From: Actinosynnema pretiosum | GTDB lineage: Bacteria; Actinomycetota; Actinomycetes; Mycobacteriales; Pseudonocardiaceae | Length of the DNA: 64,000 bases | Direction: 5' to 3' | Assembly (NCBI RefSeq): GCF_024171695.1 | Contig: NZ_JAMTCF010000003.1 | Coordinates: 516,406 to 580,405, forward strand | Part shown: piece after piece, positions 9,107-17,078 of the stretch | Layout: every line of letters starts with the position of its first letter | Position numbering within the stretch: position 1 is the stretch's first letter | Notes under the pieces: generated by a model | What the model was told of the DNA's origin: nothing | The model's database searches: none | Seen by the model: only the letters and a program-made list of their open reading frames with translations | Program-made: the position numbers and the translations under genes

Positions 9107-9643
9107 GTGGCGACGTCACCCGATCAGCGGCGAGAGCGCTACATGCGCGCGGCGGTGTCCTGCTTCGCCCGGTACGGCTACCGGCGCACGTCGATGGACG
9201 CGATCGCCGCCGCCGCGGACGTCTCCCGGCCCGCGCTGTACCAGTACTACCGGGGCAAGGAGGAGATCTTCCGGGAGGCCGTGGGGTGGGCGCTGGAGGG
9301 TTTCCTGGAGCGGGTCGAGGTCGCGGCGCGGGGGCCCGGCGGGGTGGCCGAGCGGCTGACCGCCGTGCTCGGGCTGGTGCTGCGGATGCACGCGGGCGAG
9401 GTGTTCCAGGCGGAGCTGATCGACGAGACGCAGCAGCGGGCGGTCGAGCAGTGGACGCGCTTCGAGCGGCGGATGGTCGAGGTGCTGGAGGGCGTGCTGG
9501 GGCCGTGCGCCGGGGCGGACGAGGTGGCCGGGGTGCTGTTCTACGGGGTCAAGGGCATCACGCTGCACCTGGGCGGCGTCGAGCGCCAGGAGGTGCTCCT
9601 GCGCCGTCTGGTGGAGTTGACCGTTCGGGGGCTGACAACCTGA
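9107..9643 (+). CDS. TetR-family transcriptional regulator
   Basis: This 178-residue protein has an N-terminal TetR helix-turn-helix (about residues 8-55, MDAIAAAADVSRPALYQYYRGKEEIF) and a variable helical ligand domain. The GTG at 9107 follows TACAGT (9095-9100) by six bases, suggesting a leaderless start; a GTG at 9083 behind GGAGGGAGG is the alternative. Downstream genes on the same strand encode a DUF4334 protein and an alcohol dehydrogenase, which it probably controls. Nested inverted repeats in the gap after it look like its operator. The ligand is unknown. Confidence 0.88.
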   Translation: MATSPDQRRERYMRAAVSCFARYGYRRTSMDAIAAAADVSRPALYQYYRGKEEIFREAVGWALEGFLERVEVAARGPGGVAERLTAVLGLVLRMHAGEVFQAELIDETQQRAVEQWTRFERRMVEVLEGVLGPCAGADEVAGVLFYGVKGITLHLGGVERQEVLLRRLVELTVRGLTT

Positions 9644-9676
9644 CATTTCGGCTCTACTTTGTCAGGTCTGTGACCT
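9638..9676. promoter_or_regulatory. Nested inverted repeats, candidate TetR operator
   Basis: ACCTGACA (9638-9645) is mirrored by TGTCAGGT (9660-9667). A second palindrome AGGTC-tgt-GACCT (9664-9676) overlaps its right arm. The sites lie between the TetR gene and the DUF4334 gene and include a TTGTCA hexamer that could serve as a -35. Binding is inferred from position and symmetry only. Confidence 0.5.
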
Positions 9677-9703
9677 GATGCCCGTCACCCAGGAGGTTCC
9701 CCG

Positions 9704-10171
9704 ATGACCGCCGACGAGGCCCGCGCCCGCATCGCCGAGATCCGAGGGGCGGGTGGTCGCACGACGGTCGAGGAGCTGGACGTCCTGTGGGCGGCGCTGC
9801 CGACCGTGGCGCCGGAGGAGCTGCTGGGGGACTGGCGCGGCAGCGAGTTCGTGAGCGGCCACAGCTTCGAGGGGAACCTGGAGAAGGCCGGGTGGTACGG
9901 CAAGACGTTCACGTCGTTGACCGACGTGACGCCCCTGGTGTGCCGGGACGCGGACGGCGGGCTGTACGCGAACGAGGAGCTGGCCGGGGGTGGGGCGAGC
10001 CTGTGGACGGTCGAGTTCCGGGGCGAGGCGACCGCGACGATGGTCTACGACGGCAGGCCGGTGCTGGACCACTTCAAGCGGCTCGACGAGCGCGCGGTGC
10101 TCGGGGTGATGAACGGCAAGGGCGTGCTGGACGGGGGGAAGCACTACTACTTCGTCCTGGAGCGGGCGTGA
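9704..10171 (+). CDS. GXWXG/DUF4334 domain protein
   Basis: The 155-residue protein shows the GXWXG motif (G42-D-W-R-G46) followed by a DUF4334 domain (VMNGKGVLDGGKHYYFVLERA at the end). The biochemical role of this family is not established; members are often found beside redox enzymes. A clear Shine-Dalgarno AGGAGG precedes the ATG. Its stop overlaps the GTG of the alcohol dehydrogenase by four bases (GTGA), so the two are translationally coupled. Control by the upstream TetR protein is likely from position. Confidence 0.8.
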   Translation: MTADEARARIAEIRGAGGRTTVEELDVLWAALPTVAPEELLGDWRGSEFVSGHSFEGNLEKAGWYGKTFTSLTDVTPLVCRDADGGLYANEELAGGGASLWTVEFRGEATATMVYDGRPVLDHFKRLDERAVLGVMNGKGVLDGGKHYYFVLERA

Positions 10172-11256
10172 TCCGCCGCGCCCGCGCGGCCCTGGTCGAA
10201 CGCCCCGGCGGCCCGTTCGAGGTCCGCGAGGTGGAGCTGGACGACCCCAGGCCGGACGAGGTCCTGGTGCGCGTGCTGGCGGCGGGGGTGTGCCACACGG
10301 ATCTGCTGATGCGCCGGACGTGGCCGGAGCGCTTGCTGCCCATGGTCTTCGGTCACGAGGGCGCCGGGGTCGTGGAGGCGGTCGGGGCGGGGGTGGCCTC
10401 TGTGGTGGTGGGGGATTCGGTGTGCCTGAGCTACCGGAGCTGCGGCCGGTGCGCGGAGTGCGCGGCGGGGTGGAACCCGTACTGCCTGCACGCGGGGGCG
10501 AACGCGCGGGGCGTGCGGGAGGACGGCAGCACCGCGCTTCGCCGAGCCGGGACGCCGGTGTACGGCGGGTTCTTCGGCCAGTCGAGCTTCGCGACGCACG
10601 CGATCGCGCACGAGAGCAGCGTGGTGAAGGTGCCCGCCGATCTGCCCCCGGTGGTGGCCGCGCCACTGGGGTGCAGCGTCCAGACGGGGGCCGGGAGGGT
10701 GTTCAACGTCCTCAACGCGGCGCCCGGCGAGGTGCTGGTGGTCTGCGGGGCGGGCGGCGTGGGCCTGAGCGCGCTGCTGGCGGCGAACGTGCGCGGGTGC
10801 CGCACGGTCGTGGTGGAGCCGGTGGAGTCCAGGCGCGCGCTGGCGCTGTCCCTGGGTGCGGCGGCGGCGGTCCCACCGGGAACGCCGCTCGCGGACCTGA
10901 CCGGCGGCGGCGCCCACCACGCGGTGGACACGACGGGCCGGGCGGACGCGATCGGCGAGGCGGTGGGGGCGCTGCGCCGGAGGGGGACGCTGGCCCTGGT
11001 GGGACTGGGCGGGAAGGTGGAGCTGGACCTGGGAACGCTGGTGCACAACGGGATTCGCGTCCGAGGCGTGATCGAGGGCGACGCGGTGCCGGGCACGTTG
11101 ATCCCGGACCTGGTGGCCCTGCACCGGCAGGGCGTCCTGCCGATCGAGCGGCTGATCGGGGAGTACCCGTTCGAGCAGATCGAGAGGGCGGCGCAGGACG
11201 CGACGACGGGGCGCTGCGTGAAACCGGTGCTGAGGTTCGATCAGCAGGTCTCGTAG
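10168..11256 (+). CDS. Zinc-dependent alcohol dehydrogenase (MDR family)
   Basis: The 362-residue enzyme is a medium-chain dehydrogenase/reductase. Visible are the catalytic zinc ligands Cys42 (AAGVCHTD) and His63-Glu64 (GHEGAGVVEAVG), the structural zinc cysteines 92, 95, 98 and 106 (CGRCAEC...C), and a Rossmann glycine motif (GAGGVGLSALLAA). The arrangement resembles aryl/benzyl-alcohol dehydrogenases, which oxidise alcohols with NAD+. The substrate is not readable from sequence. The GTG start overlaps the DUF4334 stop. It is the last host gene before the integrated island. Confidence 0.88.
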   Translation: MIRRARAALVERPGGPFEVREVELDDPRPDEVLVRVLAAGVCHTDLLMRRTWPERLLPMVFGHEGAGVVEAVGAGVASVVVGDSVCLSYRSCGRCAECAAGWNPYCLHAGANARGVREDGSTALRRAGTPVYGGFFGQSSFATHAIAHESSVVKVPADLPPVVAAPLGCSVQTGAGRVFNVLNAAPGEVLVVCGAGGVGLSALLAANVRGCRTVVVEPVESRRALALSLGAAAAVPPGTPLADLTGGGAHHAVDTTGRADAIGEAVGALRRRGTLALVGLGGKVELDLGTLVHNGIRVRGVIEGDAVPGTLIPDLVALHRQGVLPIERLIGEYPFEQIERAAQDATTGRCVKPVLRFDQQVS

Positions 11257-11418
11257 TGCGGCCTGGGTGCCGGAACCACGCCCACGACGATCTCGTGCGA
11301 TCAACCGGCTTTCGGTCGCCACAGCCGCGCTCGACGTCCTGGCCAGCGGAAACATCGCGCGTGATGGGGTGGGAGATGAGCCGGGTCTTCCCGCCACGCT
11401 CCCGAGAGCCGTGACCTC
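11257..11418. other. Short non-coding gap before the island
   Basis: No supported gene lies between the dehydrogenase stop and the left attachment repeat. The composition is still high GC, like the host. Confidence 0.6.
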
Positions 11419-11462
11419 GGGCTTTGGTGGGCCGCCAGGGACTCGAACCCTGAACCCGAAGA
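11419..11462. repeat. attL: 44-bp copy of the 3' part of tRNA-Lys
   Basis: These 44 bases are identical to 16840-16883, which covers the flank, CCA, acceptor strand, T-arm and variable region of the complete tRNA-Lys gene. The match extends left (11411-11417 with one mismatch at 11418). Beyond 11462 the tRNA sequence is lost, so this copy is not a functional tRNA. It marks the left junction of the element. Confidence 0.9.
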
Positions 11463-12113
11463 GTAAGAGCCTTTGCTTGGCGTTGTTCGCCGATCTTCCT
11501 CGATAGTACTCACTACCTGCGTGAACCCGGTCTTGATCTAAGCACTGTGGACAGTCGCATCTCGACGTTTGTCGTCGTTTTGTGAGAGTTAAGTGTGGGT
11601 TGATCTTGGTCCTATCGACCCGCTCATACCCCTGTCATCCCGACACTGAGCCTCGAACGCGGCCGATGGCGTTGAGTCAAGGTATTCGTTCCAGCCTTGA
11701 CGCGGCGTCGCCGGCCGCTGTCATGCTCGCGGCGTCGGGGTGGTTCGGCCTGGTGCCCGCCGAGCGTTCCCGCGGATTCGTCTAGGGCCTCATCGGTGGC
11801 AAGGCGGCGCAGCCATCGCGGCAGTCGAGCGCCGTGCACAGCAGCTTGGGTGACTGCGCTGGCGCTCGTAGGGAGCCGGGGACGAACCAGGCTCGGATCG
11901 GGTCGGCCGTCAGCTGGCGTCTGAGGTCCGGCGCGCAGCGCCGCCCGGCCGACCGGCGCAGCGAAGCGGATGCCGGGCGTGCCGGGATGGATGCTGGTGA
12001 AGCGCCAGACCGCACGCGCCGCCTTGATCCTGTAGAGCCGTATTCGGCAACATCATCCATCGAACAATCAAGCTTTCATCCGGTCTAGACGGAGCTGCGA
12101 GGAAGATCAGTTT
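11463..12113. other. Gene-poor left arm of the island
   Basis: About 650 bases without a convincing reading frame: the short frames present have no recognisable domain or good ribosome site. It contains the left copy of a 23-bp near-repeat (11577-11599). It may hold decayed element genes. Confidence 0.6.
11577..11599 (+). repeat. Left copy of 23-bp direct repeat inside the element
   Basis: Matches 16778-16800 at 21 of 23 positions, same orientation, sharing GTTTTGTG and the 12-mer GTTAAGTGTGGG. Each copy lies 40-120 bp inside an attachment repeat, as expected for integrase arm-binding sites. This function is inferred. Confidence 0.6.
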
Positions 12114-14069
12114 CTAGTCGCCTGTGATCCAGCTTGATGGAACTAGCGCGCGGCCATCCCGCCACGTCTCGACGATGGCGTCCTGGAACCATGCTTCGCT
12201 TTTAAGGTCGGCATGGTCTGTGATAATGGCTTGGAAGTTTCTGCTCTTTGCCTCGGCAAGGCCATGAAAAAGAACAATAATCCGCGAGAGTGCAGCCCTG
12301 TCCTCATCGAGAAGTTCTGATGCATCGCCAGGAGTTTGGTCGGCAGGAAAGTACACCTGAGAAGGCTGATCGATCACCATGAATCGGGGAACCGGTGACT
12401 GATGTTCAATAAAGTAGTTATGAAGAGACAAGAGTGTGACGACGTGATATCCGAGCCAGTTCTCGCCGCTACCAATCTCCTGCAAGCTCCGCGGACCGGA
12501 TTCTGTATCAACTACGACCGTGAGGTTGCGATAGTTCAAGCGAACTGGCGAGTTCGAATGCTCCAAGCCCAACCTGCTGGCAAGTCGTGTCATAGTGCTG
12601 GAGACGCGCGATATGGCGCTTTCAAGCCTTTGAGCGACTGTGTCTGGATCCAGTTCGACTCGTAGCGTCTCGGCGCGTCCCTGCAATGTGGAGAGCAGCT
12701 CGGAGACTGCAATGTCGCTGACAGGCCCTGCTGCGTTTTCGAGATATAGGCTGATTCTGCCGCGGACAAGCGCTCGCCGCACGGCACGATCGCGCGCTAC
12801 TTGAAGGCGTTGCTGGTTCCCGATTGCTTCATCGATCTCGGTCTGGTTTGATCGGAGAAGTTCGCTTATTTGCTGACGGTTCTCTCTAATTTCCGCAAAG
12901 GCATTCTGAATTGCCGGGATGTTCTCCCGTACAGCACTTATTTGAGCATCAATTTCTGTCAGGTGATTCCGCAGCTCTGAAACGAGTGTGACAGGTGTGG
13001 AAATGCGTGAATCGCAAACTGGGCAGACGTCGGAATTGTTCGTTTCTGAATTGGTCAGGCGAAGCAGCTCGATGGATTGAAGTCGGGCCCCTTGTTCTGC
13101 GGCTTCTCCATTAAAATCTGTATGCGCAGACAGAAGCTTTTGAAGATTTTCTGACTCAATCCGCAAGGCTTGACTGCGTTGCCTCAGGTTGTTCCGAGTC
13201 TCGAATAGCGCATCCAGAGCTTCTGATGTCAGCTCTTCATCTATTGGGCGGTCAGGATCTGAGTCGATAGCAAGCTGCAAAAGCTGTATGGCCTGTGACT
13301 GATCAATTTCTGAACTGTCGGTAACTTGAATCAGGTCAACTTCCTCTGCTTCCCGCAGAAGCCCTATCGTTCGCCCTGATACCCCGCTGATTGTGACAGC
13401 TTCATGAATTGTTCGTGTCAGGCTCTTTATCTCACGATCAAGGTTCCGAAGTTCAACTCTTTTGGAGAGGTAATCTCTGTCTACTGTCCCCAGAAAATAT
13501 GGAAGTGCATCCTTTATCGCTTGATCAGCGAATTGCTGACCTTGGGAGTGGAACAATATCGTTGGGTTTGCGATCTCCTCCTGTGCCTGGAACACAAAGT
13601 ACAGACTGTGGCGGATGTTTACTGCAAACCGATCGCGAGTTCCGCTGCCAACCTCGGTCTGGTTTCCCTGGATTCCGGCTAGGCGGGAGAGGAGCGATCT
13701 AGCGCCGGCCAGATCGACATTGTCTGCCAAAGATTCAAGCAGCGGGGCGTCCGCACTGTCTCCATCACGGAAGCTTATGTGCATTGTTGACGTCGTGTTC
13801 TTGCCTTCGCGAGGCAGCCCGCGTGAAGTTAAGGCTATTCCCTGGTCGGTCTGAAGCTCCAGGGCGAAGCGCTGCACATACTTTCGAATTACTCCTGTGG
13901 GCACGTGGCAGCTCTTGCTGCCAAGGCAGTAATCGATAATGTGCAAGACCGAGGTCTTGCCAGTCTTAGAGGCACCAGTGATGACGTTCAAAGAGTTCAA
14001 CTTGAACGTCAGTTTTCTTACGTCCCCAAGCTTTGAGTAGAGGTAAATTGCGCGGATCTGAAAGGTCAT
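12114..14069 (-). CDS. ABC-3C system ATPase, DUF3732 / Rad50-like
   Basis: The ATG at 14069 (MTFQIRAIYLYSKLGDVRKL) is chosen because it forms an ATGA overlap with the upstream middle-component stop and starts the conserved domain; the product has 651 residues. Walker A is GASKTGKTS (32-40). A long coiled coil is interrupted by CPVC near residue 348, resembling a Rad50 zinc hook. Walker B is FMVIDQPSQ near 565. DUF3732 proteins are SMC/Rad50-type ABC ATPases of predicted ABC-three-component conflict systems, where the ATPase is thought to sense invading nucleic acid and license an effector. Low GC and A/T-rich third positions contrast with the host. It is the last gene of the operon. Confidence 0.88.
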   Translation of the reverse strand: MTFQIRAIYLYSKLGDVRKLTFKLNSLNVITGASKTGKTSVLHIIDYCLGSKSCHVPTGVIRKYVQRFALELQTDQGIALTSRGLPREGKNTTSTMHISFRDGDSADAPLLESLADNVDLAGARSLLSRLAGIQGNQTEVGSGTRDRFAVNIRHSLYFVFQAQEEIANPTILFHSQGQQFADQAIKDALPYFLGTVDRDYLSKRVELRNLDREIKSLTRTIHEAVTISGVSGRTIGLLREAEEVDLIQVTDSSEIDQSQAIQLLQLAIDSDPDRPIDEELTSEALDALFETRNNLRQRSQALRIESENLQKLLSAHTDFNGEAAEQGARLQSIELLRLTNSETNNSDVCPVCDSRISTPVTLVSELRNHLTEIDAQISAVRENIPAIQNAFAEIRENRQQISELLRSNQTEIDEAIGNQQRLQVARDRAVRRALVRGRISLYLENAAGPVSDIAVSELLSTLQGRAETLRVELDPDTVAQRLESAISRVSSTMTRLASRLGLEHSNSPVRLNYRNLTVVVDTESGPRSLQEIGSGENWLGYHVVTLLSLHNYFIEHQSPVPRFMVIDQPSQVYFPADQTPGDASELLDEDRAALSRIIVLFHGLAEAKSRNFQAIITDHADLKSEAWFQDAIVETWRDGRALVPSSWITGD

Positions 14070-14563
14070 GGTCGTACCCCAAGAAGTGCCGCCACGGTGG
14101 AATCGCTGCCGCTCAGTGAAAACCATCTGCCGAGAAAATACGATGCCCTCTGGCACTCCTGGACTTCGACGGTTAAGCCTGAGATCTTTTTAGTGGGGCC
14201 ACGGCCAGATACGTGAAGGCGACCGCGAGAAATTGTGTACAGGTCGTAGTGCAACCCGAACATTAGAGCATCGTTCAGATAAGGTATTAGGGCGCGGCAA
14301 GCAGGCGCAATCATTGTCAGTTCACGCGCATGTTCTTGCGTCCAACTGCCGAGCTTGCTTGATACCGTCATCGTCAATAGCTCACGTATGTCTGACCGCA
14401 AAGACATCGTTGTGGCTACAAAGGCCAGAAATGTTGAAATGCCCGCACTGTTTTCGGAGGCTGTTCCTTCAGCCGCCCGACGAACTAGAAGGGCAAGAAA
14501 GGCAGGGTTGTAGAGCGCGGCTTCCTCTGGTGGTCGTCCGGTCCTATACCTAGACACTCTCAC
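14066..14563 (-). CDS. ABC-3C system middle component
   Basis: This 165-residue protein begins MRVSRYRTGRPPEEAALYNP and is mostly helical with the pattern ALYNPAFLALLVRRAAEG, typical of three-component ABC system middle components, which are predicted winged-helix adaptors. It starts 14 bases inside the 3' end of the effector gene and its stop overlaps the ATPase ATG by four bases. The order effector-middle-ATPase matches the known operon type. Its role as adaptor is inferred from the family; no catalytic residues are seen. Confidence 0.8.
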   Translation of the reverse strand: MRVSRYRTGRPPEEAALYNPAFLALLVRRAAEGTASENSAGISTFLAFVATTMSLRSDIRELLTMTVSSKLGSWTQEHARELTMIAPACRALIPYLNDALMFGLHYDLYTISRGRLHVSGRGPTKKISGLTVEVQECQRASYFLGRWFSLSGSDSTVAALLGVRP

Positions 14564-15755
14564 TCACCGGCTCAAGCAGAGCGATCAGCTTGGCAACATA
14601 TTCAGGGTGCCATCCGACTCGCTGTTCATCTGCGAGCAGGTGATACGATCCGCGGGTAACAAAAGGCTCAGTGCAGTTCGGCCTAATTGGGGCGGGGAAA
14701 GCTTGCTCTACCCATCGGTATACTTCTTTGGCTGCCGCAATTTTCTCAGCCTCGGCCGCTTCTGGAGATATCTCATCAGCGATTCGATCGAAAACGATCT
14801 CCCACTCTTCTACCAGTCGTCTCTCGAATTGATCGATCTCACCTGGGAGTACAAGACCATGTCGTAGCCATTGAGATCTTTGTGTGTAAGCGCGTAGATA
14901 GTCCCGCACTGCGGTCTGTATTCGTTTGGCGCTGATGCTTGCCCAGGATAGTTGGTGGTAGAAGATTCGGTCGAAAAATTTATCTAGATCCACCTGAAGC
15001 TCAGAGGCGATTGCCGAGTCGATCGGAAGATTATCGGGACGAAGCTGATCGCGAAGTTCCATGGTGAAGGCATCAAGGTCTGCCGCATTGATCCCATCGC
15101 GCTTGCCAGCCATGCAATCCATACATTGCTGAAACCACCAGCCTTCCAGTCTTTGCATGATGTAGTCGAGGTGGTTCCCGCGCGTACCGACTCGAAAGAA
15201 CTTCTTAATTCTTTCTAGTACCGCGTCGTTGTCATCGCTCTTGGCGAGCACGTGAACTGAATTTAGTAGATCAAGCTTCGTTTGATCCGTCAGCTTGCCG
15301 TAAGCTTCGACTGCCTTTTTGAGTTCTTGATTCTTTGTCTTTTTTGCGGCGGTATCGAGACACTCTTTCGCTTTGTTGATATCTCGCTTTGCTTCGTCCG
15401 GTTGAAGGAAGTATCCCGCAGAGTCGGGAGTTAGTTCGGCGGTGGTTATCAGATAGAGTGTCGTCTCAGATGTGACGATCGTCTTCTTGAAAATTCCGTC
15501 GGACCATATCCGTAGCGTTTTCCAGAGGTCCGTAGAGTAGTCGGTAAGCTGGACCCCTTCTTTGCGGAGTTTGAGTTGCCGAAGCTCGCGTCCAGCGCCA
15601 TCTATGATCTCGACGTCATCTGCTGATTCGATGGAGATGCTCCAGTCGAGACCGGTGGTCTGGATTTTTTCAAGGGCCCGGTGCAGCGAGTATCTGAACT
15701 GATACGCATATCCGAGTGCTGAGGCGCTCGCCTCAAACTTGGAATCGCTGCTCAT
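14550..15755 (-). CDS. ABC-3C system effector with predicted nuclease-like N-terminus
   Basis: This 401-residue protein is the first gene of the operon. The N-terminal region (GYAYQFRYSLHRALEKI, then SIESADDVEII and RQLKLRKE) places Glu43, Asp46-Asp47 and Q60-L-K62 as in the E...DD...QxK pattern of DUF4297-like restriction-endonuclease-fold domains. The C-terminal part (RGSYHLLADEQRVGWHPEY) resembles the shared C-terminal domain of ABC-three-component proteins. The expected role is cleavage of foreign or cellular DNA when the ATPase is triggered, but nuclease activity is inference. A purine-rich ribosome site (AGAAGAGGG) precedes the ATG. GC is low compared with neighbours. Confidence 0.75.
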   Translation of the reverse strand: MSSDSKFEASASALGYAYQFRYSLHRALEKIQTTGLDWSISIESADDVEIIDGAGRELRQLKLRKEGVQLTDYSTDLWKTLRIWSDGIFKKTIVTSETTLYLITTAELTPDSAGYFLQPDEAKRDINKAKECLDTAAKKTKNQELKKAVEAYGKLTDQTKLDLLNSVHVLAKSDDNDAVLERIKKFFRVGTRGNHLDYIMQRLEGWWFQQCMDCMAGKRDGINAADLDAFTMELRDQLRPDNLPIDSAIASELQVDLDKFFDRIFYHQLSWASISAKRIQTAVRDYLRAYTQRSQWLRHGLVLPGEIDQFERRLVEEWEIVFDRIADEISPEAAEAEKIAAAKEVYRWVEQAFPAPIRPNCTEPFVTRGSYHLLADEQRVGWHPEYVAKLIALLEPVSESV

Positions 15756-15897
15756 AGGCCCTCTTCTCTTAAACCTTGAGATGAAGGTTACTGTGGGTGT
15801 TCGCTAGTGTCATTAACCCATCGGCGTTCACCTCCAGAGTGTTACCCCCCCCATCGCAGGTGAGCATGCCCTGATCGGGTCTCCTTCAGGAGCTGAT

Positions 15898-16771
15898 GTG
15901 GACGTTCTGGCTAGACGTGCGGCAGAGCTAGCACGTGATCAGCTAGCAATCGAGAAGCCTCGTCGATGGAGACATGTCCAAGGCGTTGCGCTCAGGGCGC
16001 GGCTCGCGGGTCGGTTGTTCGAGGCTCACGAGAATGTCTCGGGGGCACTGCGGATCGCTGTCCGGGACAAGGCGCTGGACACGAACCCGGTCAGGGAGGC
16101 GGAACCGCTGGAGGCTGGCCGCAAGAAGAGTCCGCGGGCGCTCACGCTGGAGGAACGGGTCCGCTGGCTCGACATGCTGGAGTCGCACCCCAAGGCCGTG
16201 AAGCGGGACCTGCCTGACCTGTCGCGCTTCATGATGGCCACGGGCGTTCGCATCGGTGAGGCGCTGGCCGTCTACTGGGAGGACGTCGACTTTGAGGCTG
16301 GCACGGTCGCCGTGAACTACACGGTGATCCGGGTCAAGGACATCGGGCTGATCCGGAAGTCGACCAAGACGGAGGCCGGTGAGCGAACGCTCCTGCTCCC
16401 ACGATGGGCGCTCGACATGCTCCAAAGGAGGCGCAAGACCACCAGCTTCCCGAACGGGGCCGGTCTTCCCGGATGCCCTTGGTGGGCTCCGCGACCCGTC
16501 CAACACCCGGAAGGACCTCCGGAAAGCGAGGGGCGGCGACGAGTTCGCCTGGGTGACCTCGCACGTCTTCAGGAAGACGGCGGCGACCATCCTCGATGAG
16601 GCGGGGCTTTCCGCGCGGCAGGTCGCGGACCAGCTCGGCTACGCTCGGCCGTCCATGGCGCAGGACACCTACATGGGTCGGAAGCTGGTCGACCGGCGGG
16701 CCGCTGACGCCCTGGAGGACGCGCTCGGCGGCCCGAAAGGTGATCAAGCTGAAGACGACGAAGTTGAATGA
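15898..16771 (+). pseudogene. Tyrosine integrase, 5'-truncated and frameshifted
   Basis: The first frame (15898 to about 16440) encodes a remnant core-binding domain and the catalytic start with the first arginine in TGVRIGEALAVYWEDV. Homology then jumps to the next frame around 16435-16460 and continues GPVFPDALGGLRDPSN, the box II motif SHVFRKT and the tyrosine in DTYMGRK, ending at 16771. Most of the N-terminal arm-binding domain is absent. Together these changes predict loss of function. The gene lies next to the right attachment repeat, as expected for the element's own integrase. Confidence 0.85.
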
Positions 16772-16777
16772 CCAGCG

Positions 16778-16800
16778 GTTTTGTGTGGGTTAAGTGTGGG
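16778..16800 (+). repeat. Right copy of 23-bp direct repeat inside the element
   Basis: Partner of 11577-11599 (21/23 identical). It sits between the integrase stop and the right attachment repeat. See the left copy for the suggested role. Confidence 0.6.
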
Positions 16801-16839
16801 GAAACCCAGACAAAGCGAAATCCCCAGGCCTGTGACCTG

Positions 16840-16883
16840 GGGCTTTGGTGGGCCGCCAGGGACTCGAACCCTGAACCCGAAGA
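16840..16883. repeat. attR: 3' part of the intact tRNA-Lys
   Basis: Identical over 44 bases to 11419-11462. The identity ends three bases before the anticodon, so recombination took place in the 3' half of the tRNA gene. Confidence 0.9.
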
Positions 16884-16921
16884 TTAAAAGTCTCCTGCTC
16901 TGCCAATTGAGCTAGCAGCCC
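16846..16921 (-). tRNA. tRNA-Lys(UUU) with encoded CCA
   Basis: The minus strand folds as a cloverleaf: acceptor GGGCTGC with GCGGCCC, T-arm GGTTCGAGTCC, and loop CTTTTAA giving anticodon TTT (16886-16888). Discriminator A at 16849 is followed by an encoded CCA (16846-16848). This is the functional copy rebuilt at the right end of the island. Confidence 0.95.
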
Positions 16922-17078
16922 TCACCCCACAGCTTAGCGGAGCGCGCCCCCTCCTAGCCCGTCCCCGGCCCCTGCCTCCCGCAGTCGCCGGGTGTGCCCC
17001 CCGACACGTTCCGCCGTTCCCCCACGCGCACCCCCTACGTCCAGCTATCTTCGTCACCAGACGAAGCTGGGAGGTTCG

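Larger units (their letters stand above)
11419..16883. mobile_element. Integrative element in tRNA-Lys carrying an ABC-3C operon
   Basis: A 44-bp direct repeat bounds 5.4 kb of DNA. Inside are a damaged tyrosine integrase next to the right repeat, a three-gene operon with visibly lower GC and many A/T-ending codons, and a gene-poor left arm. An integrase adjacent to the tRNA target and reconstitution of the tRNA at one end are the classic layout of tRNA-targeting elements. No replication, transfer or excisionase gene is seen, so it looks like a fixed remnant island. Confidence 0.85.

Noticed and set aside
11427..11500. Apparent second tRNA-Lys at the left island end
   Set aside because: Only the 3' part (44 bp) matches; the anticodon arm and D-arm are missing.
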